Positions 25,775-35,273 of a stretch of DNA of 64,000 nucleotides are shown here, piece after piece. The translations under genes were made by a program, and so were the position numbers. This stretch comes from Thalassospira marina (lineage in GTDB: Bacteria; Pseudomonadota; Alphaproteobacteria; Rhodospirillales; Thalassospiraceae). The notes beneath the pieces were generated by a model that was not told the DNA's origin, did no database searches, and worked only from the letters and a program-made list of their open reading frames with translations. Position 1 is the first letter of the stretch; every line of letters begins with the position of its first letter. The DNA is taken from positions 4,132,001 to 4,196,000 of the forward strand of contig NZ_CP024199.1 of assembly GCF_002844375.1 (NCBI RefSeq), given 5' to 3'.

Positions 25775-27031
25775 ATGAAGATCATGATTCTTGGTCTTAA
25801 TTATGCACCTGAAAAGGTTGGTATAGCGGTCTACACCAGCGGCATGGCCGCTCATCTTGTTGAAATGGGCCATGAGGTACATGTAGTGACAGGGCAGCCT
25901 TATTATCCAGGATGGCATATTATGAATGACCACCGAGCCATTCTATGGAAAAAACGAACTGAAGAAGGTGTCCACGTTACCCACTGCCCTCATTACATAC
26001 CGGCACGGCCTAGTGGAAGGTTACGTATTCTACATCATGCAAGTTTTGCCATCTCCTGCCTTGTACCTACGCTATATAAGACAATACATCTTCGGCCACA
26101 CTGGGTCATCACCATTGCTCCGTCACTCCTCTCGGCTCCCGTGGCACTCCTTGCTGCATGGATCAGTGGTAGTAAAAGCTGGTTACACATCCAAGACTTC
26201 GAGATTGAGGCAGCATTTGCGACTGAGCTGTTAGCCAAACATGGTCTTGCAGCGCGCTCTGCGCGCTGGTTCGAACAGAGAATGCTTAAAGCTTTCCGAC
26301 GGGTAAGTACTATATCACCGCAAATGTGCCTTAAACTGGCAGAAAAGGGCGTTAAGCCTGAGCGTATCCGAGAGTTTCGTAACTGGGCGGACATCACTGC
26401 AGTGTACCCTCTCGAAACTCCATCGCCTTATCTCGCCGAATGGGGGATCAAAACACCTCATGTCGCACTCTATTCCGGAAATATTGGCAACAAACAAGGC
26501 ATAGAGATAATCATCGAAGCTGCTCGTATGTTGGTAGCACGCCAAGACCTCACCTTTGTCATTTGTGGGGAGGGACCAAATCGCGCAGCTCTTGAGTCAC
26601 TGGCATTAAACCTTCCTAATATACACTTTTTTGATCTTCAGCCGAAAGAACGCCTAGGTGAACTGCTCAACCTAGCCACCATCCACTTAATGCCCCAAAT
26701 AAAAGATGCAGCTGATTTGGTATTACCCTCCAAACTAACCAATATGTTGTCTTCGGGTAGGCCGGTAGTAGCAAGCACACCTGCTGACAGCGGCCTTGCA
26801 TTAGAAGTGGCAGATTGTGGGATTGTAACCGAGCCAGACAATCCCACAGCATTCGCTGAGGCCATTGCAAAACTGGCAGACTGCCCCTCGCTCCACGCGT
26901 CTTACGCAAAAAACGCCCGAACCCGTGCTGAAGTACGCTGGAACGGACTAGGAATATTAGCAGAATGGGAGAAAGAGTTGCATTGTAAGAACTCTGAAAG
27001 CCCGAAAACGAGAGATTTTATGGATGTCTAG
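25775..27031 (+). CDS. WcaI-like glycosyltransferase (GT4)
   Basis: 418 residues. N-terminal MILGLNYAPEKVGIAVYTSG and VVTGQPYYPGW are characteristic of the WcaI family of colanic-acid glycosyltransferases. The C-terminal GT4 half shows LYSGNIGNKQGIEIIIEAA, FVICGEGPNRAALE and the EX7E-like region around VLPSKLTNMLSSGRPVVAS. It probably adds a sugar to the lipid-linked repeat unit in the cytoplasm. Good AGAGGAAC site. It is separated from the priming gene by 193 AT-rich bases, and base composition drops from here on, so it starts the accessory part of the locus. Confidence 0.9.
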   Translation: MKIMILGLNYAPEKVGIAVYTSGMAAHLVEMGHEVHVVTGQPYYPGWHIMNDHRAILWKKRTEEGVHVTHCPHYIPARPSGRLRILHHASFAISCLVPTLYKTIHLRPHWVITIAPSLLSAPVALLAAWISGSKSWLHIQDFEIEAAFATELLAKHGLAARSARWFEQRMLKAFRRVSTISPQMCLKLAEKGVKPERIREFRNWADITAVYPLETPSPYLAEWGIKTPHVALYSGNIGNKQGIEIIIEAARMLVARQDLTFVICGEGPNRAALESLALNLPNIHFFDLQPKERLGELLNLATIHLMPQIKDAADLVLPSKLTNMLSSGRPVVASTPADSGLALEVADCGIVTEPDNPTAFAEAIAKLADCPSLHASYAKNARTRAEVRWNGLGILAEWEKELHCKNSESPKTRDFMDV

Positions 27032-27953
27032 CGCGAAAAGACTGATACAACAGGGAAGGTTTATTTTTTGGCTATGGAACCACCCTCTAACTCAGCATGG
27101 TCGGGCGAAAACAATCATCCGATTTATAAAGTGGCAAATAGGGTCTCGAATACTCAAAAGAGAAGTTGTACTTCCGTTTGTAGATAACAAAGTTCTTCTG
27201 GTATCCAATGGCATGACTGGAGCAACAGGAAATTATTATTGTGGTTTGCACGAACATAAAGAAATGGCATTTGTACTACATTCTCTACGCATAGGAGACC
27301 TTTTCGTAGATGTTGGTGCAAACGTCGGCTCTTATACAATTCTGGCCAGTCACACTGGAGCGAATGTTATCTCAATTGAACCTATACCATTCACATTTAA
27401 CCAACTAAGAAAGACGATTGCTGTCAATCTTCTCACAAATACACATGTTGTAGCACATTGTATCGGATTGGCAGATCAGGAAGGAGAACTTGTTTTTACT
27501 GCAGATTTAGACACAACGAATCACGTTGTACCAAAAGATCTCTCAGAAAAAGATAAAGATATACCAACTCAAACGATTACGGTACCAGTTATTACTCTGG
27601 ATACATTGTTAAAAGACCAAGCCGCCACAATGATCAAAATCGATGTTGAAGGATTTGAAGGCCTTGTGCTCAAAGGTGCTGAATCTGCCTTAAAATCAGA
27701 TAAGCTTATTGCCGTCATCCTTGAAATGAACGGTAACAACAATAGATACGGACTAGAAGATCAAGACATTTTAGATCTAATGGCAAAAAACGGTTTTTTT
27801 CCTTTCTCATATGACCCCTTCACGAGAGATTTCCAAAATGCCCATATAGGGGAAGGTAATACGATTTTCTGTAAATTAACACATAAACAAGCGATCCTGG
27901 AGCGTGTTGCAGCCGCACCGAAGTTTTGTCTGGCCAATGGAACATCTATATGA
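27024..27953 (+). CDS. FkbM-family methyltransferase
   Basis: 309 residues. The SAM-binding motif I reads LFVDVGANVGSYTILAS, followed by ANVISIEPIPFTFNQL and the FkbM core IKIDVEGFEGLVLKGAE. Family members O-methylate sugars or other small molecules; here a glycan sugar is likely from context. Its start overlaps the preceding glycosyltransferase by eight bases and its stop overlaps the flippase start (ATATGA). AT-rich codon use. Confidence 0.88.
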   Translation: MSSAKRLIQQGRFIFWLWNHPLTQHGRAKTIIRFIKWQIGSRILKREVVLPFVDNKVLLVSNGMTGATGNYYCGLHEHKEMAFVLHSLRIGDLFVDVGANVGSYTILASHTGANVISIEPIPFTFNQLRKTIAVNLLTNTHVVAHCIGLADQEGELVFTADLDTTNHVVPKDLSEKDKDIPTQTITVPVITLDTLLKDQAATMIKIDVEGFEGLVLKGAESALKSDKLIAVILEMNGNNNRYGLEDQDILDLMAKNGFFPFSYDPFTRDFQNAHIGEGNTIFCKLTHKQAILERVAAAPKFCLANGTSI

Positions 27954-29293
27954 TTGGAAAGACCTTCCAATATCCTCTTATTCTGCGTTTGCGACGAGGT
28001 GTCGTGACAAAACGATTAGTAAAAGGGGTAGCAGCCAACTTACTGGGAAAAATCTGGGTGTTGTTAGCGCAACTCTTGGCAATTCCAGTTTTGACCGCTT
28101 ATTGGGGGGCGGATGGATATGGCGTTTGGCTAATGTTAATTACCATCCCGACTTATCTGAATTTAAGTGATGTTGGCTTGGGGACAACCGCAAGCGTCGA
28201 AATGACCAGACGGATTGCAAACGACGATCCGCAAGGCGCACATGCCACTTATCATAGCGCGTGGGTGTTCATGACCGGACTAACCGGGACGTGTGCGATG
28301 CTGGCGATAGGATATGCCACTCATATTGCAATCAATGCGACACCGAATGCGAACCGTTTCGAAGGTGTATCGCTCGCATTCGCAATAGTTTCAATGACAC
28401 TTTATGCCATCGTTTCTGTGCAAATGCGTCTGCTGCAAGGATTATATCAGGCGACCCACAAATATGCTCTAGGTACATTTCTCAATGGCTTAGTCGTTCC
28501 CGTCGAGGGAATCGCGATGGTCATCGTGGCCATAAGCAATGGTGCTATTTTGGAGCTTTCTCTGGCTATGCTCGGTATACGGTTAGTAGCATGGTTGATT
28601 TTCTATCGCATCCTCCGGCGTCATGAGCCATGGTTTGCTCTTGGCTGGCGTGCTGCTACTTGGGACCAATTTAAAACTCTCTTCAGGCCTTCCCTTGCCG
28701 CCTTCTGCCTCGTCGTCGCCGACGCTCTCATGCTGCAAAGTATAATTGTAATTCTGGGCTGGGTGGCAGGCACCAGCACAGTGGCGATCTTTGGTGCTGC
28801 TCGCTTCTTGAGCCGCGCGCCCCTCCAACTCTCCAGTCTTCTGTCGCGCGCCAGCCTGCCGGAATTGACACGCGCCCTCACCGCAAAAAATTTTCTGCTG
28901 TCCAACCGTCTCGCCGGTCTAAATGTCCTGACAGCGCTGTCTATTACACTGCCTTTCGCCCTATTTCTTTGCCTATTTGGTACCGATTTGCTGCGGCTTA
29001 TCTCTCATAACCAGCTGAACGCTGGACGGATGCTCTTTATCGGGCTTGCTCTTGCAGCCACGTTAAACGCTGTTTGGGGAGCCCTGGCAACACCTCTCCT
29101 CTCTTTGAATCAGCAGGGCCTCTTCTCATACCACTACCTTATCGCAGCGACCTTACTTATCTCTGTTCTCGTTGTCTCGCCTTGGGATAAAGGTCTCACT
29201 TCTGCTTGGGGTATGGCATTAGTTGAGGCAGGAATGGTGGGAACCGTGGCTTCTCGGTCAAAACTAATAGGTTCAATTCATGTCAGCCATTAA
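27950..29293 (+). CDS. Wzx-type polysaccharide flippase
   Basis: About 447 residues and 12 predicted membrane helices. N-terminal VVTKRLVKGVAANLLGKIWV, PVLTAYWGADGYGVWLMLIT and NLSDVGLGTTASVEMTR are typical of the MOP/PST (Wzx, RfbX) superfamily. It would move the undecaprenyl-linked repeat unit across the inner membrane. The ATG at 27950 overlaps the FkbM gene stop (ATGA), so translation is coupled; a longer reading from 27926 is less likely. Confidence 0.88.
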   Translation: MIGKTFQYPLILRLRRGVVTKRLVKGVAANLLGKIWVLLAQLLAIPVLTAYWGADGYGVWLMLITIPTYLNLSDVGLGTTASVEMTRRIANDDPQGAHATYHSAWVFMTGLTGTCAMLAIGYATHIAINATPNANRFEGVSLAFAIVSMTLYAIVSVQMRLLQGLYQATHKYALGTFLNGLVVPVEGIAMVIVAISNGAILELSLAMLGIRLVAWLIFYRILRRHEPWFALGWRAATWDQFKTLFRPSLAAFCLVVADALMLQSIIVILGWVAGTSTVAIFGAARFLSRAPLQLSSLLSRASLPELTRALTAKNFLLSNRLAGLNVLTALSITLPFALFLCLFGTDLLRLISHNQLNAGRMLFIGLALAATLNAVWGALATPLLSLNQQGLFSYHYLIAATLLISVLVVSPWDKGLTSAWGMALVEAGMVGTVASRSKLIGSIHVSH

Positions 29294-30647
29294 CCTCATT
29301 ATCCTAATTTTTCTTACGTTTTTTTATGTCTGGTTATTTTTCAGTAGAATCCGCAAATATGGCCCAACATTTTCTTTGGGCATAACACTTGGCGTGTTGT
29401 TTTTTTTATTATTTCCTCTATGGATCGCAGCTTTAAATGGGGAATTAACTCTTGATTTACAAGCAACGATGTTGACCAGCATCCCAATTCTTGAATGGAA
29501 CAAAGGTGCAGAAACTATTTTTTGGATGCTACTCCCTATCATTTCCGTCACCCCCTATGTATTTCGCGCCTCGAAAAAAAAACATTTTCAAGAATCAGAA
29601 AATGAAAAAAATACGTTATCACTACGCTCTTGGGTGTTCATATACATTTTAAGTGAATTATTATTCTTTGCTGCATCCGGTTTGATAGGTGGAGGAGAAC
29701 ACTGGTACCGATCCAGGAATGAATTTTACAGTCAATACGGACAAAGCGCCGTTCTTTTTTCTTTTACAGTGTCTGCCTTAAGAATTATAACAATTGCACG
29801 AATTATGTCAGAACACCTATCGGGAGCACTATCGACAAAATCCACGCTAGGCCTTTGCATATTCATTTCATTAACCACATTATACACCACGGGAAATAGA
29901 ATATTTCTTCTATTTATAGCCGCAGAAATCCTTATCGTTCTTATCATAAGAAGAAGATATTTTTTAATTCTTATTGGAGTAATTGCCGCAATTCCCTTTG
30001 GGTTTGCAATGAGCATTTTCAAATGGATTCGTGTATATATGCACACTTACTCTGATTTTTCCGTCTCAGGAATATTATCCGGCATCAACTCTGGAATAAA
30101 CTTCTCCCTGCAGCAGATGACATTAGAGGGATTTAAACAAAGAGATTTCTTTCAAGGAATTGTGGAATCCGCGAACGTGAATGTTTATTACGGAATAGTA
30201 AAAAACTTTGGAACAACAACCCCATTACTATGGGGTGAAACTATTGGAAAAATTTTCGTATTTTGGGTCCCTCGCTCTTTTTGGGAAAACAAGCCAGAAA
30301 CCATCACCGTCATCATGGCACAATTTATGGCTCCAAATATATCTACATTAAGTCTAGTAACAACAATTTTTGGAGAGTTCTATGCAAACTTTGGCGTAAT
30401 ATCCTTGATTGCACTCCCTATTACACTGTTTTTCGTCGACAAGTTATTTTCGCCTCTTTACCATAACTCCTTAAGCTATCAATTTACAATGTTTTTGTTT
30501 GGAATTGCAATTATTCGATTCCCCATGTCAGATTTCATAATTTACATGTTGATTTTAGTTGCCATTATGTGGATAGATAGAAAATTACTTGCATCAATTT
30601 ATTCAAAAAAAAACAACAGATCGCACGATAAAGGACAGTTTCTATAA
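29280..30647 (+). CDS. Wzy-type oligosaccharide repeat-unit polymerase
   Basis: 455 residues, about 11-12 membrane helices, very AT-rich codons. It resembles the O-antigen polysaccharide polymerase family: the large loop with FWVPRSFWENKPETI, and GEFYANFGVISLIALPITLFFVDKLF near the C-terminus. Its size, topology and position beside a flippase indicate Wzy. The start overlaps the flippase gene by 14 bases, and its stop overlaps the next start (TAATG). Confidence 0.82.
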   Translation: MSAINLIILIFLTFFYVWLFFSRIRKYGPTFSLGITLGVLFFLLFPLWIAALNGELTLDLQATMLTSIPILEWNKGAETIFWMLLPIISVTPYVFRASKKKHFQESENEKNTLSLRSWVFIYILSELLFFAASGLIGGGEHWYRSRNEFYSQYGQSAVLFSFTVSALRIITIARIMSEHLSGALSTKSTLGLCIFISLTTLYTTGNRIFLLFIAAEILIVLIIRRRYFLILIGVIAAIPFGFAMSIFKWIRVYMHTYSDFSVSGILSGINSGINFSLQQMTLEGFKQRDFFQGIVESANVNVYYGIVKNFGTTTPLLWGETIGKIFVFWVPRSFWENKPETITVIMAQFMAPNISTLSLVTTIFGEFYANFGVISLIALPITLFFVDKLFSPLYHNSLSYQFTMFLFGIAIIRFPMSDFIIYMLILVAIMWIDRKLLASIYSKKNNRSHDKGQFL

Positions 30648-31732
30648 TGAAAAAATTTATCTACATACAATCATTTATTACGCTGTATCGCGAACCTGTT
30701 ATTCTTGCTCTAGCCAAAAAATTTCGTCTTACAATCATGGCCGACTTGAACCCTGAAGATAGCCTAGGATACAATACCAGAGGTGAACTACCAGCACACA
30801 AATATATTAATTCAAAACGCCTATCAATATGCAACCATCGGTTATTATTTCAACCGCACGTCGACTTAATGTCACTCCGTGAAATAGATGGAATTTTAAT
30901 TGATGCAAATATTCGTTTAGTCTCCCTTTGGTTGCTACTCTTCCGCTGCCGCCTATCAGGCGTAAAGTTATATTTACACGGGCAAGGAGCTTATCGTGTC
31001 CTCTACCCACGCTTAATCCATCGAATACTTTTTAAAACATTAGTAAATTTATCTACTACATATATATGCTATAATGACGCAGCTCGGAAAACTCTCATCG
31101 ACATAGGATGTTCAAAACAAAAACTAGCCGTTGCCAATAACTCTCTAAACTTAAAATCCATCGTAGTCCCTAAAGAAAAAACAGGAACGGAAACAGGAAT
31201 ACTTTTTATCGGACGACTGCGTGAAAGATGCCGCTTGGAAATCTTATTAAATGCCATTTCAGATCTTCGTTCAAATGGACAAGAGATAACAGCTCACGTC
31301 ATTGGAACAGGTGAACTGGAAAGCTTTTATCGCAAAAAATATTCTAATAAAAATTGGATAATTTGGCATGGAAATATTTTTGAAGATTCAAAAATAGCAG
31401 AAATTAGTCGTCAGTGTAGAGTTGGTTGTTATCCTGGAGACGCGGGGCTCTCCATTGTGCACTATTTTGGGTTATCTCTTCCTCCAATTGTCCACGACCA
31501 AATGCATCGACATATGGGTCCAGAGCCTCATTATATTCAAGAAGGAATAAATGGATTTTTATTTTCCCCTGGAAATTTATCCGAAAAGCTGAAGGAAATA
31601 TGGCTCATGCCAACGCATAAAATTCATGAAATTTCTACATCGGCTCAAAAATCATATTGGAACCTTAACACCCCTCCCCTCGGCGAGAAAATTCTAGAAA
31701 TAATTAATCGCTCAGAAGACTCAATAGAATGA
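30647..31732 (+). CDS. Glycosyltransferase (GT4-like)
   Basis: 361 residues. The C-terminal Rossmann half is recognisable (TGILFIGRLRERCRLEILL, AHVIGTGELESFYRK, CYPGDAGLSIVHYFGLSLPP, EGINGFLFSPGNLSEKL). The N-terminal half (FIYIQSFITLYREPVILAL) is divergent. Likely a GT4-fold retaining glycosyltransferase acting on the repeat unit; donor and acceptor are unknown. TAATG overlap with the polymerase gene. Confidence 0.8.
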   Translation: MKKFIYIQSFITLYREPVILALAKKFRLTIMADLNPEDSLGYNTRGELPAHKYINSKRLSICNHRLLFQPHVDLMSLREIDGILIDANIRLVSLWLLLFRCRLSGVKLYLHGQGAYRVLYPRLIHRILFKTLVNLSTTYICYNDAARKTLIDIGCSKQKLAVANNSLNLKSIVVPKEKTGTETGILFIGRLRERCRLEILLNAISDLRSNGQEITAHVIGTGELESFYRKKYSNKNWIIWHGNIFEDSKIAEISRQCRVGCYPGDAGLSIVHYFGLSLPPIVHDQMHRHMGPEPHYIQEGINGFLFSPGNLSEKLKEIWLMPTHKIHEISTSAQKSYWNLNTPPLGEKILEIINRSEDSIE

Positions 31733-31827
31733 AATTTTTTCTCTTGCGAAAACTTATCTCTTTCAATTTTAATATAGTTTCCGCAAAAATATCCTGATCA
31801 TATAGCCAAATAATGGAATAAATAGAA

Positions 31828-32598
31828 ATGAAAAAATTTGACATCCATAAATGGCGGCCAGAGTTGGGCGCAGGAGGATACGCAAATGATGACTCCAATA
31901 TGGCTTTTTATCTACGCATCCATGCTATTCTACCTAAAAATGCTGTTATACTTGATTTAGGTGCAGGACGCGGCCCAAATTTAGAAATGGCTTCCAAGAG
32001 CCAGTTTCGCTGGAAGTTCATGAATCTATACGAACATTGCCAGCATCTGATCGCTGCAGACATTGACCCAATCGTCACAGAAAATATGTTTGCGCACGAA
32101 ACGATCGTTCTCAAGCCTAATGCCCCCTATCCTTTTAAAGATAACCAATTCGACATCATAATTTCGGACTGGGTATTAGAGCACATTGACGACATATCAT
32201 CTTTTAGCTCTGAACTGTATCGAATATTAAAGCCGGGAGGGTGGTTCTGTGCACGAACTCCGAATAAATTCGGTCTTATAGGCCTTGGCGTCAATTTTTT
32301 GGGTGCTTTCGAGCATATAATTCTTCCCTGGCTTCAACCAGAAAGACAGACAATTGATGTCTTCCCGAAACACCACAAATTGAACACTCTTTCCGCCTTA
32401 TCCACCGCATTCAAGAAAGATCATTGGCATAATTGTACATACAGAGTTTCTACACAACCTGCTTACCATGCGAACAAAAACTGGCTATTCTGGGCAACAG
32501 AAAAATGGCAAAAATTTTCTCCAGAGTGCATGAAAACAATTATTTTAGTTTTCATGCAGAAAAAACCATCAGATAATCAACAAAAAATAAAAAATTGA
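31828..32598 (+). CDS. Class I SAM-dependent methyltransferase
   Basis: 256 residues. Motif I is VILDLGAGRGPNLEMA (about residues 37-52). An acidic strand end LIAADIDPIV and motif IV region FDIIISDWVLEHIDD follow, then YRILKPGGWFCARTPN. This is the Methyltransf_11 pattern. Substrate unknown; a sugar or methylated lipid-linked intermediate is plausible in this operon. It is preceded by 95 AT-rich bases. Confidence 0.85.
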   Translation: MKKFDIHKWRPELGAGGYANDDSNMAFYLRIHAILPKNAVILDLGAGRGPNLEMASKSQFRWKFMNLYEHCQHLIAADIDPIVTENMFAHETIVLKPNAPYPFKDNQFDIIISDWVLEHIDDISSFSSELYRILKPGGWFCARTPNKFGLIGLGVNFLGAFEHIILPWLQPERQTIDVFPKHHKLNTLSALSTAFKKDHWHNCTYRVSTQPAYHANKNWLFWATEKWQKFSPECMKTIILVFMQKKPSDNQQKIKN

Positions 32599-32889
32599 CT
32601 TCATTCTCTCCACAGCAAAGAATGATTTTTCAATACAACAGAGATTATCATTACACGCCCCCTAAAACCCGCATTAGAAAAGGGAAACGCATGAAGCCAA
32701 TTAAAACACAAAAAATTCACACAAAAGATAAAAGTAGGCTCAATGCAAAATGATTAGTTTTGTGAAGATAAACGTCATTCGCGCCGAGACATGCAAAAAG
32801 TAAAAATATCATTTACTTATGGGGATTACTAAGAACCGACGTCACGGTATTATCAAAATGATGAAACATAAGCAACTGAGCATAGCTAG

Positions 32890-33618
32890 ATGAAAACCAT
32901 TTTTCGACGTTTTCTCAAAGCAATACACTTAGCCTCCAACCCGATTTATCGGCACGGATTGCGGCATGGTGTTGCGGCGACAATCGAGCACCGTGTTGCG
33001 TTAGAGACACTTAACTTAAAAACCATTATCGATGTTGGTGCTAACAAGGGACAGTTTTCGTTATTCGCGCACGCTCTGTTTCCTCACGCAATCATTCACG
33101 CTTTCGAACCTTTAAAGGGACCGGCACAATGTTTTACACGCATGTTCCAGGATAAATCCAACATAATATTGCACCACTGCGCGCTCGGTAATGACGGGAG
33201 CATAAATGTCATTCATATTTCAGGCCGCGAGGATAGCTCATCCTTATTACCTATTTTACCACGCCAAAGTCATCTATTTCCGGGAACCAATGAGGTTGGC
33301 ACACAAAACATTAAGGTTACCCGTGGCGATGACGCTCTATTCGGGATCAACCTTCCCAAGCCTTTACTCATCAAGCTAGATGTACAAGGCTACGAGAAAT
33401 CGGTACTAGAGGGAATGCCCACGTTACTTGCACAAGCCGACCACGTTTATGCCGAGATTTCGTTTCAAGAACTTTATTCTAACCAAGTACTCGCGGGAGA
33501 ATTAATTGCCTACTTGCAACAACAAGGTTTTATTCTCAAAGCAATTTACCATCTAAGCACCGACAAACAGGGTCAACCTGTTTATGCGGACGCGTTGTTT
33601 GAGCGACAAGTCACATGA
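32890..33618 (+). CDS. FkbM-family methyltransferase
   Basis: 242 residues. TIIDVGANKGQFSLFAHALF (motif I), IIHAFEPLKGPAQCF and LIKLDVQGYEKSVLEGM are the FkbM hallmarks, close in form to methyltransferases of polysaccharide loci. Unlike the preceding methyltransferase its codon use is less AT-rich. It overlaps the next glycosyltransferase by four bases (ATGA). The 291 bases upstream hold no gene I can support. Confidence 0.88.
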   Translation: MKTIFRRFLKAIHLASNPIYRHGLRHGVAATIEHRVALETLNLKTIIDVGANKGQFSLFAHALFPHAIIHAFEPLKGPAQCFTRMFQDKSNIILHHCALGNDGSINVIHISGREDSSSLLPILPRQSHLFPGTNEVGTQNIKVTRGDDALFGINLPKPLLIKLDVQGYEKSVLEGMPTLLAQADHVYAEISFQELYSNQVLAGELIAYLQQQGFILKAIYHLSTDKQGQPVYADALFERQVT

Positions 33619-34571
33619 TCCCATCTATTGCAGTAATCATCCTCACCTATAACGAAGAAATCCATCTGGCACGCGCACTGGACAGCGTGGCATCCGTTGC
33701 CCACTCGATACATGTAATTGATTCTGGTTCCACGGATTCCACATGTGCCATTTCCCAGAAATTCGGGGCAGAAATACTTACTCATCCATTTAAAAATTAT
33801 GCAGACCAATTCCAGTGGGCATTAGAGCATATTTCCACCAATGCATCCTGGATTTTACGACTCGATGCAGATGAGATTATCGAACCAGATCTAGCTGCTC
33901 GTATCCGAACAGAACTACCCCATGTTACAGCGGATATTTCCGGCATTAGTTTTGATAGAAAACACATTTTTTTAGGCCGTTTTATTCGTCATGGCGGACG
34001 TTATCCGCTGCGGCTTTTACGCCTTTTTCGGCGAGGAAAAGGCCGGATCGAACAGAGGTGGATGGATGAGCATATTGTCGTTGAAGAAGGAAGGACAGTG
34101 CATTTCTCGGGCGGCTTTGCAGATCATAATCTCAATGACCTCACCTATTTTACAGACAAGCATAACAAATACGCTACCCGCGAGGCAGTAGACGTCTTAA
34201 TCCGCCGCCATAGTCTCACCACACCAGACGAAGCCCTCACCGCAAAGACATCTGCTCAGCAAGCGGCATGGAAACGTCAAATCAAAGAGAAAATCTATAA
34301 TCGTCTTCCCTTGTGGATAGGACCAATCGCCTATTTCATCTATCGTTACATTTGGCAATTAGGCTTCCTTGACGGAAAAGAAGGTCTAATTTACCACGGT
34401 CTACAAGGACTGTGGTATCGCTTTCTTGTTGGTGCCAAGGTAGAAGAGTTGGATCTAGCCTTACGTTCATGCAAAGATAAAGATAAAAAAAAGGAAATAC
34501 TAAAAATAAGAACAGGATTGAAAATTTTTGAAACCAACATGGATAATATTAAAAATGGCAACAAATATTGA
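33615..34571 (+). CDS. Family 2 glycosyltransferase (WaaE/KdtX-like)
   Basis: 318 residues. GT-A fold with IILTYNEEIHLARALDSV, VIDSGSTDSTCAIS, the QWALEHI helix and the metal-binding DxD in ILRLDADEII. The later part FRRGKGRIEQRWMDEHIVVE and the C-terminal amphipathic region resemble WaaE/KdtX-type beta-glycosyltransferases of lipopolysaccharide core and capsule loci. ATGA coupling to the FkbM gene upstream and a 17-base overlap with the methyltransferase downstream. Confidence 0.88.
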   Translation: MIPSIAVIILTYNEEIHLARALDSVASVAHSIHVIDSGSTDSTCAISQKFGAEILTHPFKNYADQFQWALEHISTNASWILRLDADEIIEPDLAARIRTELPHVTADISGISFDRKHIFLGRFIRHGGRYPLRLLRLFRRGKGRIEQRWMDEHIVVEEGRTVHFSGGFADHNLNDLTYFTDKHNKYATREAVDVLIRRHSLTTPDEALTAKTSAQQAAWKRQIKEKIYNRLPLWIGPIAYFIYRYIWQLGFLDGKEGLIYHGLQGLWYRFLVGAKVEELDLALRSCKDKDKKKEILKIRTGLKIFETNMDNIKNGNKY

Positions 34572-35193
34572 GTCTATCGATGGATATACATGGGAAAACT
34601 CATCCCATGAAAACTCTCACAGTTATATCTTACCTGCTATTAATAAAATTATTTCCGAACACGCATCAAAGAAAAAAAATAAATTAAAAATTTTTGACCT
34701 TGGATGTGGCAATGGTTCATTAACACACCAGCTTTCTCAACTTGGATATGACGTTTGCGGGGTAGACCCCTCCCAAGAAGGAATTTCGATCGCAAACCAA
34801 GAATTCCCACACCTAAAATTGACGCAAGGCTCCGCTTATGATGATCTAGCAAAACAATATGGAACTTTTGATATTGTCGTCAGCATCGAAGTTGTAGAGC
34901 ATGTCTATGCACCGCGCATCTATGCTAAGACTTTACACAATTTGGTTAGTGAAAAAGGTTGCGCAATTATCAGCACCCCATACCACGGTTATTGGAAAAA
35001 TCTCGCTATAGCCTTACTGGGAAGATTTGATAAACACTTCACTGCCTTATGGGATCATGGTCACATCAAGTTCTGGTCCATAAATACACTTGACCAATTG
35101 CTGAAAGAGGCCGGATTTTCTGATATTAAATATCACCGAGTCGGGAGGATACCTGCATTGGCCAAAAGCATGATAGCGGTTTGCTATAAATAA
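34555..35193 (+). CDS. Class I SAM-dependent methyltransferase (UbiG/Methyltransf_23-like)
   Basis: 212 residues. LKIFDLGCGNGSLTHQLSQL (motif I), YDVCGVDPSQEGI, FDIVVSIEVVEHVYAP and GCAIISTPYHGYWKN are visible. It is the pattern of UbiG-like methyltransferases often found in glycan loci. The ATG at 34555 (MATNIES) overlaps the glycosyltransferase end; an earlier ATG at 34528 would add nine unlikely residues. It is the last of the AT-rich genes of this block. Confidence 0.85.
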   Translation: MATNIESIDGYTWENSSHENSHSYILPAINKIISEHASKKKNKLKIFDLGCGNGSLTHQLSQLGYDVCGVDPSQEGISIANQEFPHLKLTQGSAYDDLAKQYGTFDIVVSIEVVEHVYAPRIYAKTLHNLVSEKGCAIISTPYHGYWKNLAIALLGRFDKHFTALWDHGHIKFWSINTLDQLLKEAGFSDIKYHRVGRIPALAKSMIAVCYK

Positions 35194-35273
35194 AAAACAC
35201 ACAAAGAATCAAAATTAATATCTTACACAAAAAATTCTCTATTTTTTCAAGAATATGAGAATTTTAGGCGAAT